This document shows positions 54,935 through 63,931 of a DNA stretch of 64,000 bases, one piece after another (position 1 is the first letter of the stretch; each line of letters opens with the position of its first letter). Both the position numbers and the translations under genes were made by a program. Source of the DNA: Bacteroidales bacterium (GTDB lineage: Bacteria; Bacteroidota; Bacteroidia; Bacteroidales; Marinilabiliaceae); assembly GCA_024401395.1 (NCBI GenBank), contig JAKSLD010000007.1:1-64000 (forward strand). The letters run 5' to 3'. The notes under the pieces were generated by a model. That model saw nothing but the letters and a program-made list of their open reading frames with translations, ran no database searches and was not told the origin of the DNA.

Positions 54935-55978
54935 TTATTCAAAAAATGGAGCGTCTGCTTCAGTAGCGACTCTGCTGTCATTGCTTAGATATGGCCACCC
55001 GTCTTTGTCCCAGAAGAGTTCCTGTAGGAACATCGGACGTGGACCGCCGTTGTCGATTTGGGAATCATGACAGTGGTATGTAATGAAGTTTCGTCCGAGG
55101 TTGTCCTTGATAATCTCTCCGCAATGCCCAGGGCCATAGAAACGCTTTGTCGAGTATACCACAGGTGTAGCAATTCCAGTGAGAAGTGAGTTGCCGTATT
55201 TGTCGACAAATTCGCCCTCGAGGCTCTTGCTTCTTCCAACACGTAATTGGTATGTATTATTGTTATACCAGCCAGAGCTTACAAATAAATACCAGTATTC
55301 TCCGTTCTTGTATAGGTAGGAGCCTTCAAGAACCTTGATTCTGCTTGGATCCTGATCTGAGTTAAGTCCGGCTACACGAGTATATTCTGCGCCTTCTTTA
55401 AGTGCCATACCGTCAGAGGTCAACTCTATACGGTGGATACCGCCAATACTTCCGAAGAAAAGCCATACTTTACCGGTCTCATCATCTACTACTACCTCAG
55501 GGTCTATAGTGTCGGCTATACCTGTAACTTTGCCCTGTGTGAGTATACCCACAAATTCGAAGTGGTTTGGAGATACTTCCTTAGAGACGCAGATTGAAGC
55601 ATCGTTAGCGCCGTTATAGCATGCCACGTAGCAAAGACGCTTGCCGTTGACTGTAGTTACGTCTGGAGCCCAGAGGTTCCAACCTGCAGCCTGAAGCTTT
55701 GCCTTGGATTCTTTGTCGAATGGGTCAATGTGTGCATCTTCCCAGTCAACAAGATTTGTACTCTTGATAACTACTTCGCAGTTTGTCGACATACTGTAGA
55801 AATAGCCGTCATCTGCCTTCCACACAGTTGGGTCTGGCCAGTCGCGCTGCCAAACAGGGTTGGTGTATGTAGCCAGAGGACCGTGGTCAGGTTTCTTCTC
55901 GGGCGTAGGATCGTCGCTACCGTTAGAGTCGCATGATGTCATAGTCAACATCGCAGCGATCATAAGTAATTCTTTCAT
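54935..55978 (-). CDS. GH43-family glycoside hydrolase, lipoprotein
   Basis: 347 aa. Lipobox 'AMLTMTSC' (C16) then DSNGSDD, a surface-type signal. Five-bladed propeller of GH43 with the general base D49 in 'RDWPDPTVW', pKa-modulating D159 in 'ADTIDPEVV', and acid E218 in 'VLEGSYLYKNG'. GH43 enzymes act mainly on arabinose- or xylose-containing glycans. Its place between a GH27-like gene and SusE/F-, SusD-, SusC-type genes suggests a target rich in arabinose or galactose, such as arabinogalactan or arabinan; this is inference. Confidence 0.92.
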   Translation of the reverse strand: MKELLMIAAMLTMTSCDSNGSDDPTPEKKPDHGPLATYTNPVWQRDWPDPTVWKADDGYFYSMSTNCEVVIKSTNLVDWEDAHIDPFDKESKAKLQAAGWNLWAPDVTTVNGKRLCYVACYNGANDASICVSKEVSPNHFEFVGILTQGKVTGIADTIDPEVVVDDETGKVWLFFGSIGGIHRIELTSDGMALKEGAEYTRVAGLNSDQDPSRIKVLEGSYLYKNGEYWYLFVSSGWYNNNTYQLRVGRSKSLEGEFVDKYGNSLLTGIATPVVYSTKRFYGPGHCGEIIKDNLGRNFITYHCHDSQIDNGGPRPMFLQELFWDKDGWPYLSNDSRVATEADAPFFE

Positions 55979-56003
55979 ATTATCTTCTAATAGGATATTA
56001 CTA

Positions 56004-56813
56004 TTAAAGTGCAGACTTGTATACTACATCAATAGACCAGTTGCGAAGGTCGAATGTCAATTTGTAGTTTCCAGACTCTGTGACATTCCACTTCTTGTCA
56101 GGGTTGCCACCTTTTACAAAGTCAAACTCTTTCTCTGCGCATCCGTTGCTGTCAATCTCTGTCTGGTCTGTAAGAGGCATAATGAAATCACCTCCCCAGT
56201 TGCCTGTGCTTATAGGACACTTCATCTCGCCTTGGTAAAGAGGACCGTCATATACAAATACAGAAGGTTCTGTCTTTGTCAATTGAACTGGCTCGTCAAT
56301 ATTCCAACCAGCAGGTGTAGCATTTCCTACGATGTAGAGAGTTGCTATTTCAAGAGGTAATTTGGACTCATACTTAACATCGATAGTCCAGTTGCGGAGG
56401 TCGAATGTCAATGTATAGATACCAGCTTCAGTCACATTCCATTTCTTATCAGGGTTACCACCGTTGACGAGGTCAAATGTAGTCTCCTTGCAACCTTCCT
56501 TGTTGATTTCGATGTAGTGTGTAATAGGCATCACGTAGTTGCAACCCCAGTTGCCTGTTGAGAGAGGACATTTGATTTCACCACGATAGAGAGGGCCATT
56601 GTATACGAAAACCAAAGGATCCTCTTCAGAACGGGTGAGAGCGACTGGCTCGTCGATATTCCACCCTGCAGGAGTAGCGTTTCCTACCATGTAGAAGTTG
56701 GCTGTTTTGATTGGAAGATTTCCCTCGATGATAATCACATCCTTCTCATCTGAGCAGCTAGCCATAGAGAGGCATATTCCAACAAGAGCCAATATATTCA
56801 ATAGCTTTTTCAT
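56004..56813 (-). CDS. SusE/SusF-like surface glycan-binding lipoprotein with two repeats
   Basis: 269 aa. Lipobox 'GICLSMASC' near residue 20 then SDEKD, a surface-type signal. The mature part is two near-equal repeats of about 120 residues. Shared pieces: 'VGNATPAGWNIDEPV', 'GGNPDKKWNVTE' and 'FDLRNWxIDV'. 'YxVGNATPAGWN' is the typical strand start of SusE/F carbohydrate-binding domains. It probably holds glycan at the cell surface for the SusCD pair. 25 bp after its stop comes the GH43 gene. Confidence 0.9.
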   Translation of the reverse strand: MKKLLNILALVGICLSMASCSDEKDVIIIEGNLPIKTANFYMVGNATPAGWNIDEPVALTRSEEDPLVFVYNGPLYRGEIKCPLSTGNWGCNYVMPITHYIEINKEGCKETTFDLVNGGNPDKKWNVTEAGIYTLTFDLRNWTIDVKYESKLPLEIATLYIVGNATPAGWNIDEPVQLTKTEPSVFVYDGPLYQGEMKCPISTGNWGGDFIMPLTDQTEIDSNGCAEKEFDFVKGGNPDKKWNVTESGNYKLTFDLRNWSIDVVYKSAL

Positions 56814-56905
56814 TGTTTGTCATTTTTAGTTTTCTATAAGCTCCGCTCAATATTATGAGCGGAGCATGCTATAGATTTGTTGATATATTTATTAGGGTAA
56901 GCTAT

Positions 56906-58633
56906 TTAATAGCCTGGGTTCTGTTTGAGATCAGAGTTAGTGTTAAGGATATCCTGAGTCAAGCAGTAGATTTCTGTGTGTCTGTCAGCATCAGGATTCT
57001 TGTCCCACCATGAACCTGTAGAGAACTTGTCGTAGCGGATCAAGTCTGTACGGCGACGACCGCCCTCTGCGAAGAACTCACGACCCCACTCATCAAGCAT
57101 CTCAGCCTCGTTGAGTACCGCATTGCCATCAGGAGCGTAGAGATATGTGCTCCAATCTTCCTCTGGATAGTTACGACGACGAACCTGGTTGAGCAAGCTG
57201 CCTGCACCATTGATATCGCCAGCGCGGAGTTTGCACTCTGCCAATGAGTAGTACATCTCAGCAAGACGAATCTCTGTATAGTCTGACTCCATCTGGCCCT
57301 CATCGTTATCTGTATAGAAAGGATACTTAGCGAACTGCCAACCTGAGTTGTGGTCGCCATCCTGGAGTGTACTTGTTGCAGCATCAATCCAGCCCTCTGC
57401 ACCCTGGAACTGACCTACAGCATCGCGGATGTTAAGGTCGTACTTACCATTAGGGTCACGAACGAAACCATCAGTACCATCCAAGCAAGGGAGCTTGCCG
57501 AAGAAGAACATACCTTCGCGACGGCTGCCACCGAGGTTTGTATAGAGCTTCAAACGATAGTCGTTAGGATACTTCTGGAACTTGCTTACTGTATTACCGA
57601 GCTCGTATGGAAGCAAATCGCCATTTGGAGCGTGGCTTGGAGTACAAGCGTACATACAGTTGTGGTCACCACCTTCGGACTTAGCATCATTTACGTAGTG
57701 CTTAATCTGAGCAGGAACTGTCCACCAGTACACATCGCAGCCATAGTGCCAGAAACTATAAGCCATAGAACCAGGGAAACCGAAGATTACCTCGTTACAG
57801 GTCTCATTGTTCCAATCGAAAGGAGCATCCCATCTGTCAGCAAGAGTATAGTTGCCATACTTGCCGTCGATGATATTCTGAGCGTATGTCGCGCAATCAT
57901 TGTAGCGATCCTCACCGATATAAACTTTGGCATTGAGGTAGAGGCGAACTAGTAGCGCTGCTGCACTGGCCTTTGTCCATTGTCCCTGAATTCTGCCGTT
58001 GCCACCGTCTGCATTAGGTTTTGCAGAAAGAAGCTCGATACAAGTCTTGAGTTCGCTCTCAATAAAATCGAACAATACTTTAGGGGCAACCTGTTCGGTC
58101 GTGTTGAGGCTCTGGTCGTAGTAGCTGACGATGAGAGGTACATTACGGAACTCATCGATAAGGCGGAGGTAGAACCATGTACGGAGTGTACGACTCTGAG
58201 CCTTAAGGTTGTTCCATTCTGCCTGAGTGAAACCAAAATCATCTGGATTCAAAGTCTCAAGGTCTTCGATTACATAGTTACATTGACCGATACCCTGATA
58301 GCAACCAGTCCATTCAGTCTGGATATTGTCATTTGTGTCAGTCCAAGTGTGGTAGTGGAGGCGACGCCACTTACCGCCATCTTCCCACCAAGAGTCGCGA
58401 GTACAAGTGATAAGCTGGTCAGCTGCGAGCTCATTGAGAGCCTGGCGAGGCATGATGCTCCAATATGCGTGCTCGAAAGGACGGAATACGCTACGCACGA
58501 CATCCATCTTTGTATTATAATAGTTAGAGGCATCAACCTGATCGTAGAGCGTCTCGTCGAGATCAGTACAGCTAGTAGTACCTGCTATTGCTGTACCACA
58601 GAGGATGCCGTAGATTATATGCTTTAGATTCAT
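56906..58633 (-). CDS. susD: SusD-like glycan-binding lipoprotein
   Basis: 575 aa. Lipobox 'IAGTTSC' near residue 22 then TDLDE. RagB/SusD fold: 'YWSIMPRQALNELAADQL', helical TPR units (about 90-250) and the usual late 'YTEIRLAEMYYSLAECKLRAGD' followed by 'EWGREFFAEGGRRRTDLIRY'. It closes over its SusC partner (next gene upstream on the - strand, 43 bp away) and delivers oligosaccharides to it. The ligand is unknown. Confidence 0.97.
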   Translation of the reverse strand: MNLKHIIYGILCGTAIAGTTSCTDLDETLYDQVDASNYYNTKMDVVRSVFRPFEHAYWSIMPRQALNELAADQLITCTRDSWWEDGGKWRRLHYHTWTDTNDNIQTEWTGCYQGIGQCNYVIEDLETLNPDDFGFTQAEWNNLKAQSRTLRTWFYLRLIDEFRNVPLIVSYYDQSLNTTEQVAPKVLFDFIESELKTCIELLSAKPNADGGNGRIQGQWTKASAAALLVRLYLNAKVYIGEDRYNDCATYAQNIIDGKYGNYTLADRWDAPFDWNNETCNEVIFGFPGSMAYSFWHYGCDVYWWTVPAQIKHYVNDAKSEGGDHNCMYACTPSHAPNGDLLPYELGNTVSKFQKYPNDYRLKLYTNLGGSRREGMFFFGKLPCLDGTDGFVRDPNGKYDLNIRDAVGQFQGAEGWIDAATSTLQDGDHNSGWQFAKYPFYTDNDEGQMESDYTEIRLAEMYYSLAECKLRAGDINGAGSLLNQVRRRNYPEEDWSTYLYAPDGNAVLNEAEMLDEWGREFFAEGGRRRTDLIRYDKFSTGSWWDKNPDADRHTEIYCLTQDILNTNSDLKQNPGY

Positions 58634-58676
58634 GATTTCTTTTTTTGCTATTAACTAATTAACCGATCAGACTTTA

Positions 58677-61613
58677 TTAGAAGTCAACCTGGAGACCAAG
58701 GATAAACTGGCGGCATGAAGGGTAGTATGTACGAGAACCTTTTGCACCTGGTGTCAAACCATTGACATTGTAGTTAGAAGGGTCGATACCGCTGAATCCG
58801 GTGAATGTAGCGAGGTTTTTACCTGTAGCGTTGATACGAACGCGGTCGATATACTTAGCCTTGATGTCGAAAGTATAACCGAGAGTTACCATGTCAAGTT
58901 TCACGTAGTCGCCCTTCTCGATGTAATAATCGCACAATACCTGGCTACCCTTGATATCCTTGTTCTTCTCGTAAGCCTTCTTCATTGTATTTCCAGTAAA
59001 TGCCTGTGTGCCGTAGTAGAAGTCGTGGATGTTGAACAAGTCGTAACCGAATGCTCCACGCAAGAATACTGTTGCGTCGAAGTTCTTGTAGCGGAAGTTA
59101 TGGGTCATTGATCCAGTGAACTTAGGCAAACCGTTACCGACAACCTGGTAGTCGTTCATTGTTGCATTGTCAGCAAGAATCATATCACCCTCCTTGTCGT
59201 AAACTACGAAGTTTCCATCTTCTGTGATACCAGCATACTTAAGCATATAGAAGTTACCGAGGCGTTCACCCTTCTTTATGCGCTGCAAGTTATAGCGTGG
59301 GTAAGGAGTCTCTGTACCGCAGGCATCGAAATAATCCTGTCCGACATATTCAGAGTTACTGAACTTGGTGAACTTATTATTCTGGGTTGCACCGATAACA
59401 CCGATTGTGTAGCTCAAATCTCTAGTGTTGATTACTTTGACATTTACATCGAACTCAAAACCAGAGTTGTTCATTGTACCCACGTTCACGAAAGTCTCGC
59501 TGAAGAGGTATGGAGGAACAGATACCTTATAGTTACCGAGCAAATCCTGCTGAGTACGGTTGTAATAGTTGAGGCTACCGCTTACTCTGCTATTGAGGAT
59601 TGCGAAATCAATACCGATATTCCAGTTCTTACCCTTCTCCCAGCGGAGATCAGGGTTGACGTTTTTAGAAGGGCCCCATACCTGGAAGTACTTACCCTCA
59701 TAGTTGTAATATCCGTAGCCCGACAAAGTGTTGAGAGAAAGATAGCTGCCGAATTCCTGATTACCAGTTACACCGAAGTCGCCACGAACCTTAACCTCGT
59801 TGATCCAGTCGATATCCTTCATGAATTCCTCTTCAGAGAGTCTCCAACCTGCAGATACGGCAGGGAAGTTACCCCACTTATTGTTGTTACCGAACTTAGA
59901 AGAACCCTCATGTCTCAAAGAGGCAGTAAAGAGATATTTACCTGCGAAGTCGTAGCTCAAACGACCGAAGAATGCTATAAGTTTAGAATCGTTCTTGTAG
60001 CTATTGAGGCAAATATTACCCTCCTCGTTAGCATATTCACCAGTGCTAAGAGCGTTGTATGACAAACCATCGTTAGGGAAGTCCTTATTGTCGGCTGACA
60101 TACCTGAGTTCTGATTGTACTGGTAGCTATAACCAAGCATCAACTTGAATGTATTTTCACCAACAACATTAGAGTAGTTAGCGAGCCACTCGAGCGAACG
60201 GCTGTTAGACTTGCCATAAGAGCGAGAAGCCTCACCGCTATAGCCCTTGTTGACAGCCAAGGTGCTTGTTGAAGGACGGAACCAGAAGTTGAAGTTGTCA
60301 TACTGGTGCTCTGCGTAAGTCAACTGAGTATCGAAACTCTGCTGTTCATATTTAGGCATAAGCAAAGGGAAGATATTCACCTTAACAGTAGCATCCCAGT
60401 CTATGAGTTTAGTTTCACCGCCATCCTCCTCGAGCTTAGCGAGCTCAACAGGGTTGTAGCCGGCAGTCTGACCCTGTACATTGTAGTACATTGTTGGGTT
60501 CTCTGGGTCCATGATTGGGGTAGTAGGGTTCATGTCGAGGCTATTACGGAATACATCCCACGCGCCTGTCTTACGGTTAGCAATACGAGGAGCCACATTA
60601 CCCATGAAAGTAAAGAGGCCGCTGTTGGTAGTGCTTGTAACCGACAAGCGAGCGCCATATTCGCGGCGAGCAGAACGAATGTCCATACCTTTAGCATCGC
60701 GGTAGTCGAAAGAAGCGCGGTAGTTTGATTTAGCGTTACCGCCACTGATTGTCAGTGTATGCTGCATGCTGTGGCCAGTCTGACTAACTGCGTCGAGCCA
60801 GTTGTCGTTACCGCCCAAGTCTACGCCGCGACCATATTTTCTATAGTCCTCTGCATCGAGCATTTCAAGTTCCTCTATCATCTTGTCCATAGAGAAAGAA
60901 GCGTTGTATGAAGTATGAACTTCGCCATCCTTCTTACCCTTTTTTGTTGTGATGAGGATAACACCGTTAGAACCGCGAGTACCGTAGATAGCAGAAGCTG
61001 CACCATCCTTAAGGATATCGAAACTTGCGATGTCATTAGGGTTAACATTAGTAAGATTACCACCAGGAATACCATCGATTACGATAAGTGGACCAGTTCC
61101 TGCGGAACGGCTGCTAACGCCACGAATCTGGATGCTAGCCTGCTGGTTAGGGTCGCCCACGCCTGTGTTAGTAATAGAAACGCCTGGCACCTTACCCTGA
61201 ATCATCATTGATACGTCAGAGCTAGTTGCGGTAAGGAGGTCCTTCTCCGAAATGTGAGAGATGGCAGAAGTAAGCTCCTTCTTGTCCATAGTACCATAAC
61301 CGATAACTACGACTTCATTAAGAGCGAGTTCATTGTCAAGCAATGTCACGCTCAGCTGCTGACCATTATAGACCAGCTCCTGACTTTCCATGCCGATGCA
61401 ACTTACAGTGAGTGTTGTTCCTGGTTCGCCAGGAAGCTCAAAGATACCATCCATGTTTGTAACAGTACCAGTTGTAGTGCCCTTGATTAATACATTGGCT
61501 CCGATCACTGGGTCGCCGTAGGTATCCACGACAGTACCCTTGATGTTACTTGTCTGCGCCCACGCCGTCAGAGAAGAAAGAGCCATCAGAATAAATAGAC
61601 TGCTTTTTTTCAT
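58677..61613 (-). CDS. susC: SusC-like TonB-dependent glycan importer
   Basis: 978 aa. Signal peptide 1-19 ('LSSLTAWAQ'), carboxypeptidase-like domain (about 22-100, 'DTYGDPVIGANVLIKGTTTG'), plug (about 105-225, with 'GAASAIYGTRGSNGVILITT', a SusC signature), then a 22-strand barrel ending in 'VDF'. It imports oligosaccharides across the outer membrane with SusD. First gene of the PUL operon; its promoter lies in the 485-bp gap shared with the divergent regulator. Confidence 0.97.
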   Translation of the reverse strand: MKKSSLFILMALSSLTAWAQTSNIKGTVVDTYGDPVIGANVLIKGTTTGTVTNMDGIFELPGEPGTTLTVSCIGMESQELVYNGQQLSVTLLDNELALNEVVVIGYGTMDKKELTSAISHISEKDLLTATSSDVSMMIQGKVPGVSITNTGVGDPNQQASIQIRGVSSRSAGTGPLIVIDGIPGGNLTNVNPNDIASFDILKDGAASAIYGTRGSNGVILITTKKGKKDGEVHTSYNASFSMDKMIEELEMLDAEDYRKYGRGVDLGGNDNWLDAVSQTGHSMQHTLTISGGNAKSNYRASFDYRDAKGMDIRSARREYGARLSVTSTTNSGLFTFMGNVAPRIANRKTGAWDVFRNSLDMNPTTPIMDPENPTMYYNVQGQTAGYNPVELAKLEEDGGETKLIDWDATVKVNIFPLLMPKYEQQSFDTQLTYAEHQYDNFNFWFRPSTSTLAVNKGYSGEASRSYGKSNSRSLEWLANYSNVVGENTFKLMLGYSYQYNQNSGMSADNKDFPNDGLSYNALSTGEYANEEGNICLNSYKNDSKLIAFFGRLSYDFAGKYLFTASLRHEGSSKFGNNNKWGNFPAVSAGWRLSEEEFMKDIDWINEVKVRGDFGVTGNQEFGSYLSLNTLSGYGYYNYEGKYFQVWGPSKNVNPDLRWEKGKNWNIGIDFAILNSRVSGSLNYYNRTQQDLLGNYKVSVPPYLFSETFVNVGTMNNSGFEFDVNVKVINTRDLSYTIGVIGATQNNKFTKFSNSEYVGQDYFDACGTETPYPRYNLQRIKKGERLGNFYMLKYAGITEDGNFVVYDKEGDMILADNATMNDYQVVGNGLPKFTGSMTHNFRYKNFDATVFLRGAFGYDLFNIHDFYYGTQAFTGNTMKKAYEKNKDIKGSQVLCDYYIEKGDYVKLDMVTLGYTFDIKAKYIDRVRINATGKNLATFTGFSGIDPSNYNVNGLTPGAKGSRTYYPSCRQFILGLQVDF

Positions 61614-61907
61614 GATGTGATTGATACGATAAAAAGTTGTTCAAATGCTTTTGAAAAAGTCTTGAAGTTCGAGACCCTTGACCGAGCATTTTGATGACGC
61701 TAAAATAGACTATTTAACAAATCGGATTTTTTGATAGGAGCGTTTTGGGAGTGGATGGGAAAAGTTATGGTATTGAATATCAAGTGTATAGAATTATTAT
61801 TGGGGTAGAAAAAAGGAGCATCTCTTTTCGTTGGTTTTAGTCGTTTCTTTAAATTCTTTCACACTTTCGCTATGTTTTCTCTTAATAAAAACTCCTTACT
61901 GAGATGT

Positions 61908-61973
61908 CATTTGGTACCCTATGTCTATATAGTGTGAAGTAAGCGTGTGCATCCTTGTTCATCGTAATTTTTT
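61908..61973 (-). repeat. 11-bp-phased intergenic element, copy 11
   Basis: Head on the - strand (ATGAACAAGGA at 61952-61962, preceded by an A-rich AAATTACG). Units TGCACACGCTT, ACTTCACACTA, TATAGACATAG, GGTACCAAATG. It lies in the divergent susC-regulator gap; the rest of that gap (61614-61907) is A/T-rich with no gene. Confidence 0.75.
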
Positions 61974-62050
61974 AAAATGAGGGTAAGCGAAAAAGTCGTG
62001 CCCGAGACAAAATCTATACTCAAATTGTTGTAAGATTTGAAAAAAAAGGA

Positions 62051-62058
62051 TAATCTTG
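62051..62058 (+). promoter_or_regulatory. -7-like box upstream of the PUL regulator
   Basis: TAATCTTG, one base off TAnnTTTG, preceded by TTTGAAAAAAAA and followed by CAATG. The same arrangement recurs before the last gene (TATTCTTGCGATG at 63900). Confidence 0.4.
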
Positions 62059-62098
62059 CAATGCGAAATTGCTGTCACACACATATTAACATCATTAT

Positions 62099-63751
62099 AT
62101 GTCGAATAGTCTACTCAAGTTTGTTGTTACCGCCCTGGTTATCATCATGTCGCACGATATGAGTGCGAAAGATATTGAGCCTTTACTCAATCGTCTGGAT
62201 GAAGTTGTAGCCAACCGCAGTCAATATATTCAGCAGAAAGAGAATGAGATAAAAGAGATGAAGATCTTACTTCAGCGCACACCATTAAATGCGCGTTATG
62301 AGGTGTGTGATGTACTCTGCAATCTCTATATGGTATGCAATACAGATTCGGCGCGACACTACAGTGAGTTGTGTCTTGCATTTGCGAAGAAAGCCGAGTG
62401 GTGCAGTGAAGCACGCCTGCAAGGAGCACATATAAAATTGGCTCAATGTCTGGCAATCAACGGATTGTATGAGCAAGCCAAAGAAAAGCTAAATGAAATA
62501 GAAGGTCAGATATTTGAAGAAAACAAGCTCAGTTACTACCGAGTCCTAACACAAGTATACATTTGGGAAGCCGAGTTCTCGACACTTCCAGATGCATACC
62601 AGCGAACAGAGTCGAAAGTATTACAATATCGTGATTCCGTACTTTATTACGAAAACGAGAAAGTACATCAAGATCATACGGCAGCGATAATTAAAGCCTA
62701 CACAGACAATGCAGAATCAAATAGAATGGTTCTGCCGATGCTGGATACCATGTCATTTGACAATCCCAACCTTCGTTTCATAGCCAATACGGCAGCATCC
62801 AATTATGAGTCGTTAGGAGACAATGATTCAGCATGCTACTATTATGCCCTCAGTGCCATATCCGATGTGACACAAGGCGTTATGGAACATACCTCATTGA
62901 GGCGTCTGGCAGTAAAGCTCTTTGCGAAAGGAGATATAACCCGTGCATATACCTATATTAATATATGTATGGAAGACGCAAAAGCCTGCGGTGCCCGTTT
63001 GCGTACGATTCAGATGGCAGAAGACCTGCCAGTCATACTCAATACCTATCAAGATACCGTCAACAGTCAGAAACGCAGTTTGGAATATACCGTTGTGATA
63101 CTTGCAGTTCTTCTTATAGTTGTAGCATTCACGCTCTATAAAATCTACAAGATACAGAAGAGACTCAAAGAAGCGCAAGCGCAACTGATAGAGTACAATG
63201 ACGGACTTCGCCAGAGTAAGGACATGGTAGAGCAAGCATTGCAACAAGTACAGAGAGTCAATCGCGATCTCAAAGAAAGCAACAAGATTAAAGAAGTCTA
63301 CATTACCAACTATATGAAGCAGTTCTCGGCAGGTATAGCCAAGCTAGAGTCGTACCAGCAGATGCTACAGAAAGTTGCGCATACCTCGAATTACGGAAAG
63401 CTAGTTCAGACAATCAAAGATACCGAAATACTTGACCATGAGCTAGACGTCTTCTATCAGTCGTTCGACGAGACATTCCTTGGTCTTTTCCCATCCTTTG
63501 TCAAAGATTTCAATGCGCTACTCCGTCCTGAAGAACAACTGCCAGAACCAGAAGGAAATCACCTGTCCACAGAACTTCGAATATTTGCGCTGATACGTCT
63601 AGGAATCAATGACAGCGAAGAGATAGCGTCATTCCTTCGCTACTCAATCAAGACAATATACAACTACAGAACCAAGATACGCAACAAGGCACTAGGTGAC
63701 CGTGCTATGCTAGAAGAGCAGCTGATGGAAATTGGCATTACAGAGGCGTGA
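62099..63751 (+). CDS. DUF6377-type membrane-bound regulator of the PUL
   Basis: 550 aa. Signal/anchor at the start, then a TPR-like helical region (about 25-320) expected in the periplasm, one membrane helix (about 328-347, 'YTVVILAVLLIVVAFTLYKI'), a long coiled coil ('RLKEAQAQLIEYNDGL' onwards) and a C-terminal domain with a likely helix-turn-helix: 'ALIRLGINDSEEIASFLRYS' followed by 'KTIYNYRTKIRNKA'. This matches DUF6377 regulators that often stand beside SusCD loci. It probably senses the imported glycan or its processing and switches on the divergent susC operon. Its layout parallels the two TPR regulators at 9403-19700. Confidence 0.85.
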   Translation: MSNSLLKFVVTALVIIMSHDMSAKDIEPLLNRLDEVVANRSQYIQQKENEIKEMKILLQRTPLNARYEVCDVLCNLYMVCNTDSARHYSELCLAFAKKAEWCSEARLQGAHIKLAQCLAINGLYEQAKEKLNEIEGQIFEENKLSYYRVLTQVYIWEAEFSTLPDAYQRTESKVLQYRDSVLYYENEKVHQDHTAAIIKAYTDNAESNRMVLPMLDTMSFDNPNLRFIANTAASNYESLGDNDSACYYYALSAISDVTQGVMEHTSLRRLAVKLFAKGDITRAYTYINICMEDAKACGARLRTIQMAEDLPVILNTYQDTVNSQKRSLEYTVVILAVLLIVVAFTLYKIYKIQKRLKEAQAQLIEYNDGLRQSKDMVEQALQQVQRVNRDLKESNKIKEVYITNYMKQFSAGIAKLESYQQMLQKVAHTSNYGKLVQTIKDTEILDHELDVFYQSFDETFLGLFPSFVKDFNALLRPEEQLPEPEGNHLSTELRIFALIRLGINDSEEIASFLRYSIKTIYNYRTKIRNKALGDRAMLEEQLMEIGITEA

Positions 63752-63800
63752 AAACATACTGAAAAGCCATGTTTTCAGGTTTCCCGGGCGCTCCTTTTTT
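63750..63800 (+). terminator. possible terminator after the PUL regulator
   Basis: GAAAACAT (63750-63757) pairs with ATGTTTTC (63769-63776), starting on the stop codon; a T run follows only at 63795-63800 after a GC-rich patch. Imperfect, so moderate to low confidence. Confidence 0.4.
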
Positions 63801-63899
63801 CGCAGGTGTTGGTATCGTAAATGCTTGATACATTGATGAGTACGATATAAAACAACTCCCAAAATACTCCACGCTACCCTTCAAATGTGAAAAAAGTGT

Positions 63900-63907
63900 T
63901 ATTCTTG
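63900..63907 (+). promoter_or_regulatory. -7-like box of the gene at the window end
   Basis: TATTCTTG followed by CGATG, preceded by a GTGAAAAAAGTG run; closely parallels the arrangement at 62036-62063. It lies 24 bp before the ATG. Confidence 0.4.
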
Positions 63908-63931
63908 CGATGTGGATTTAATAAAAATTAT

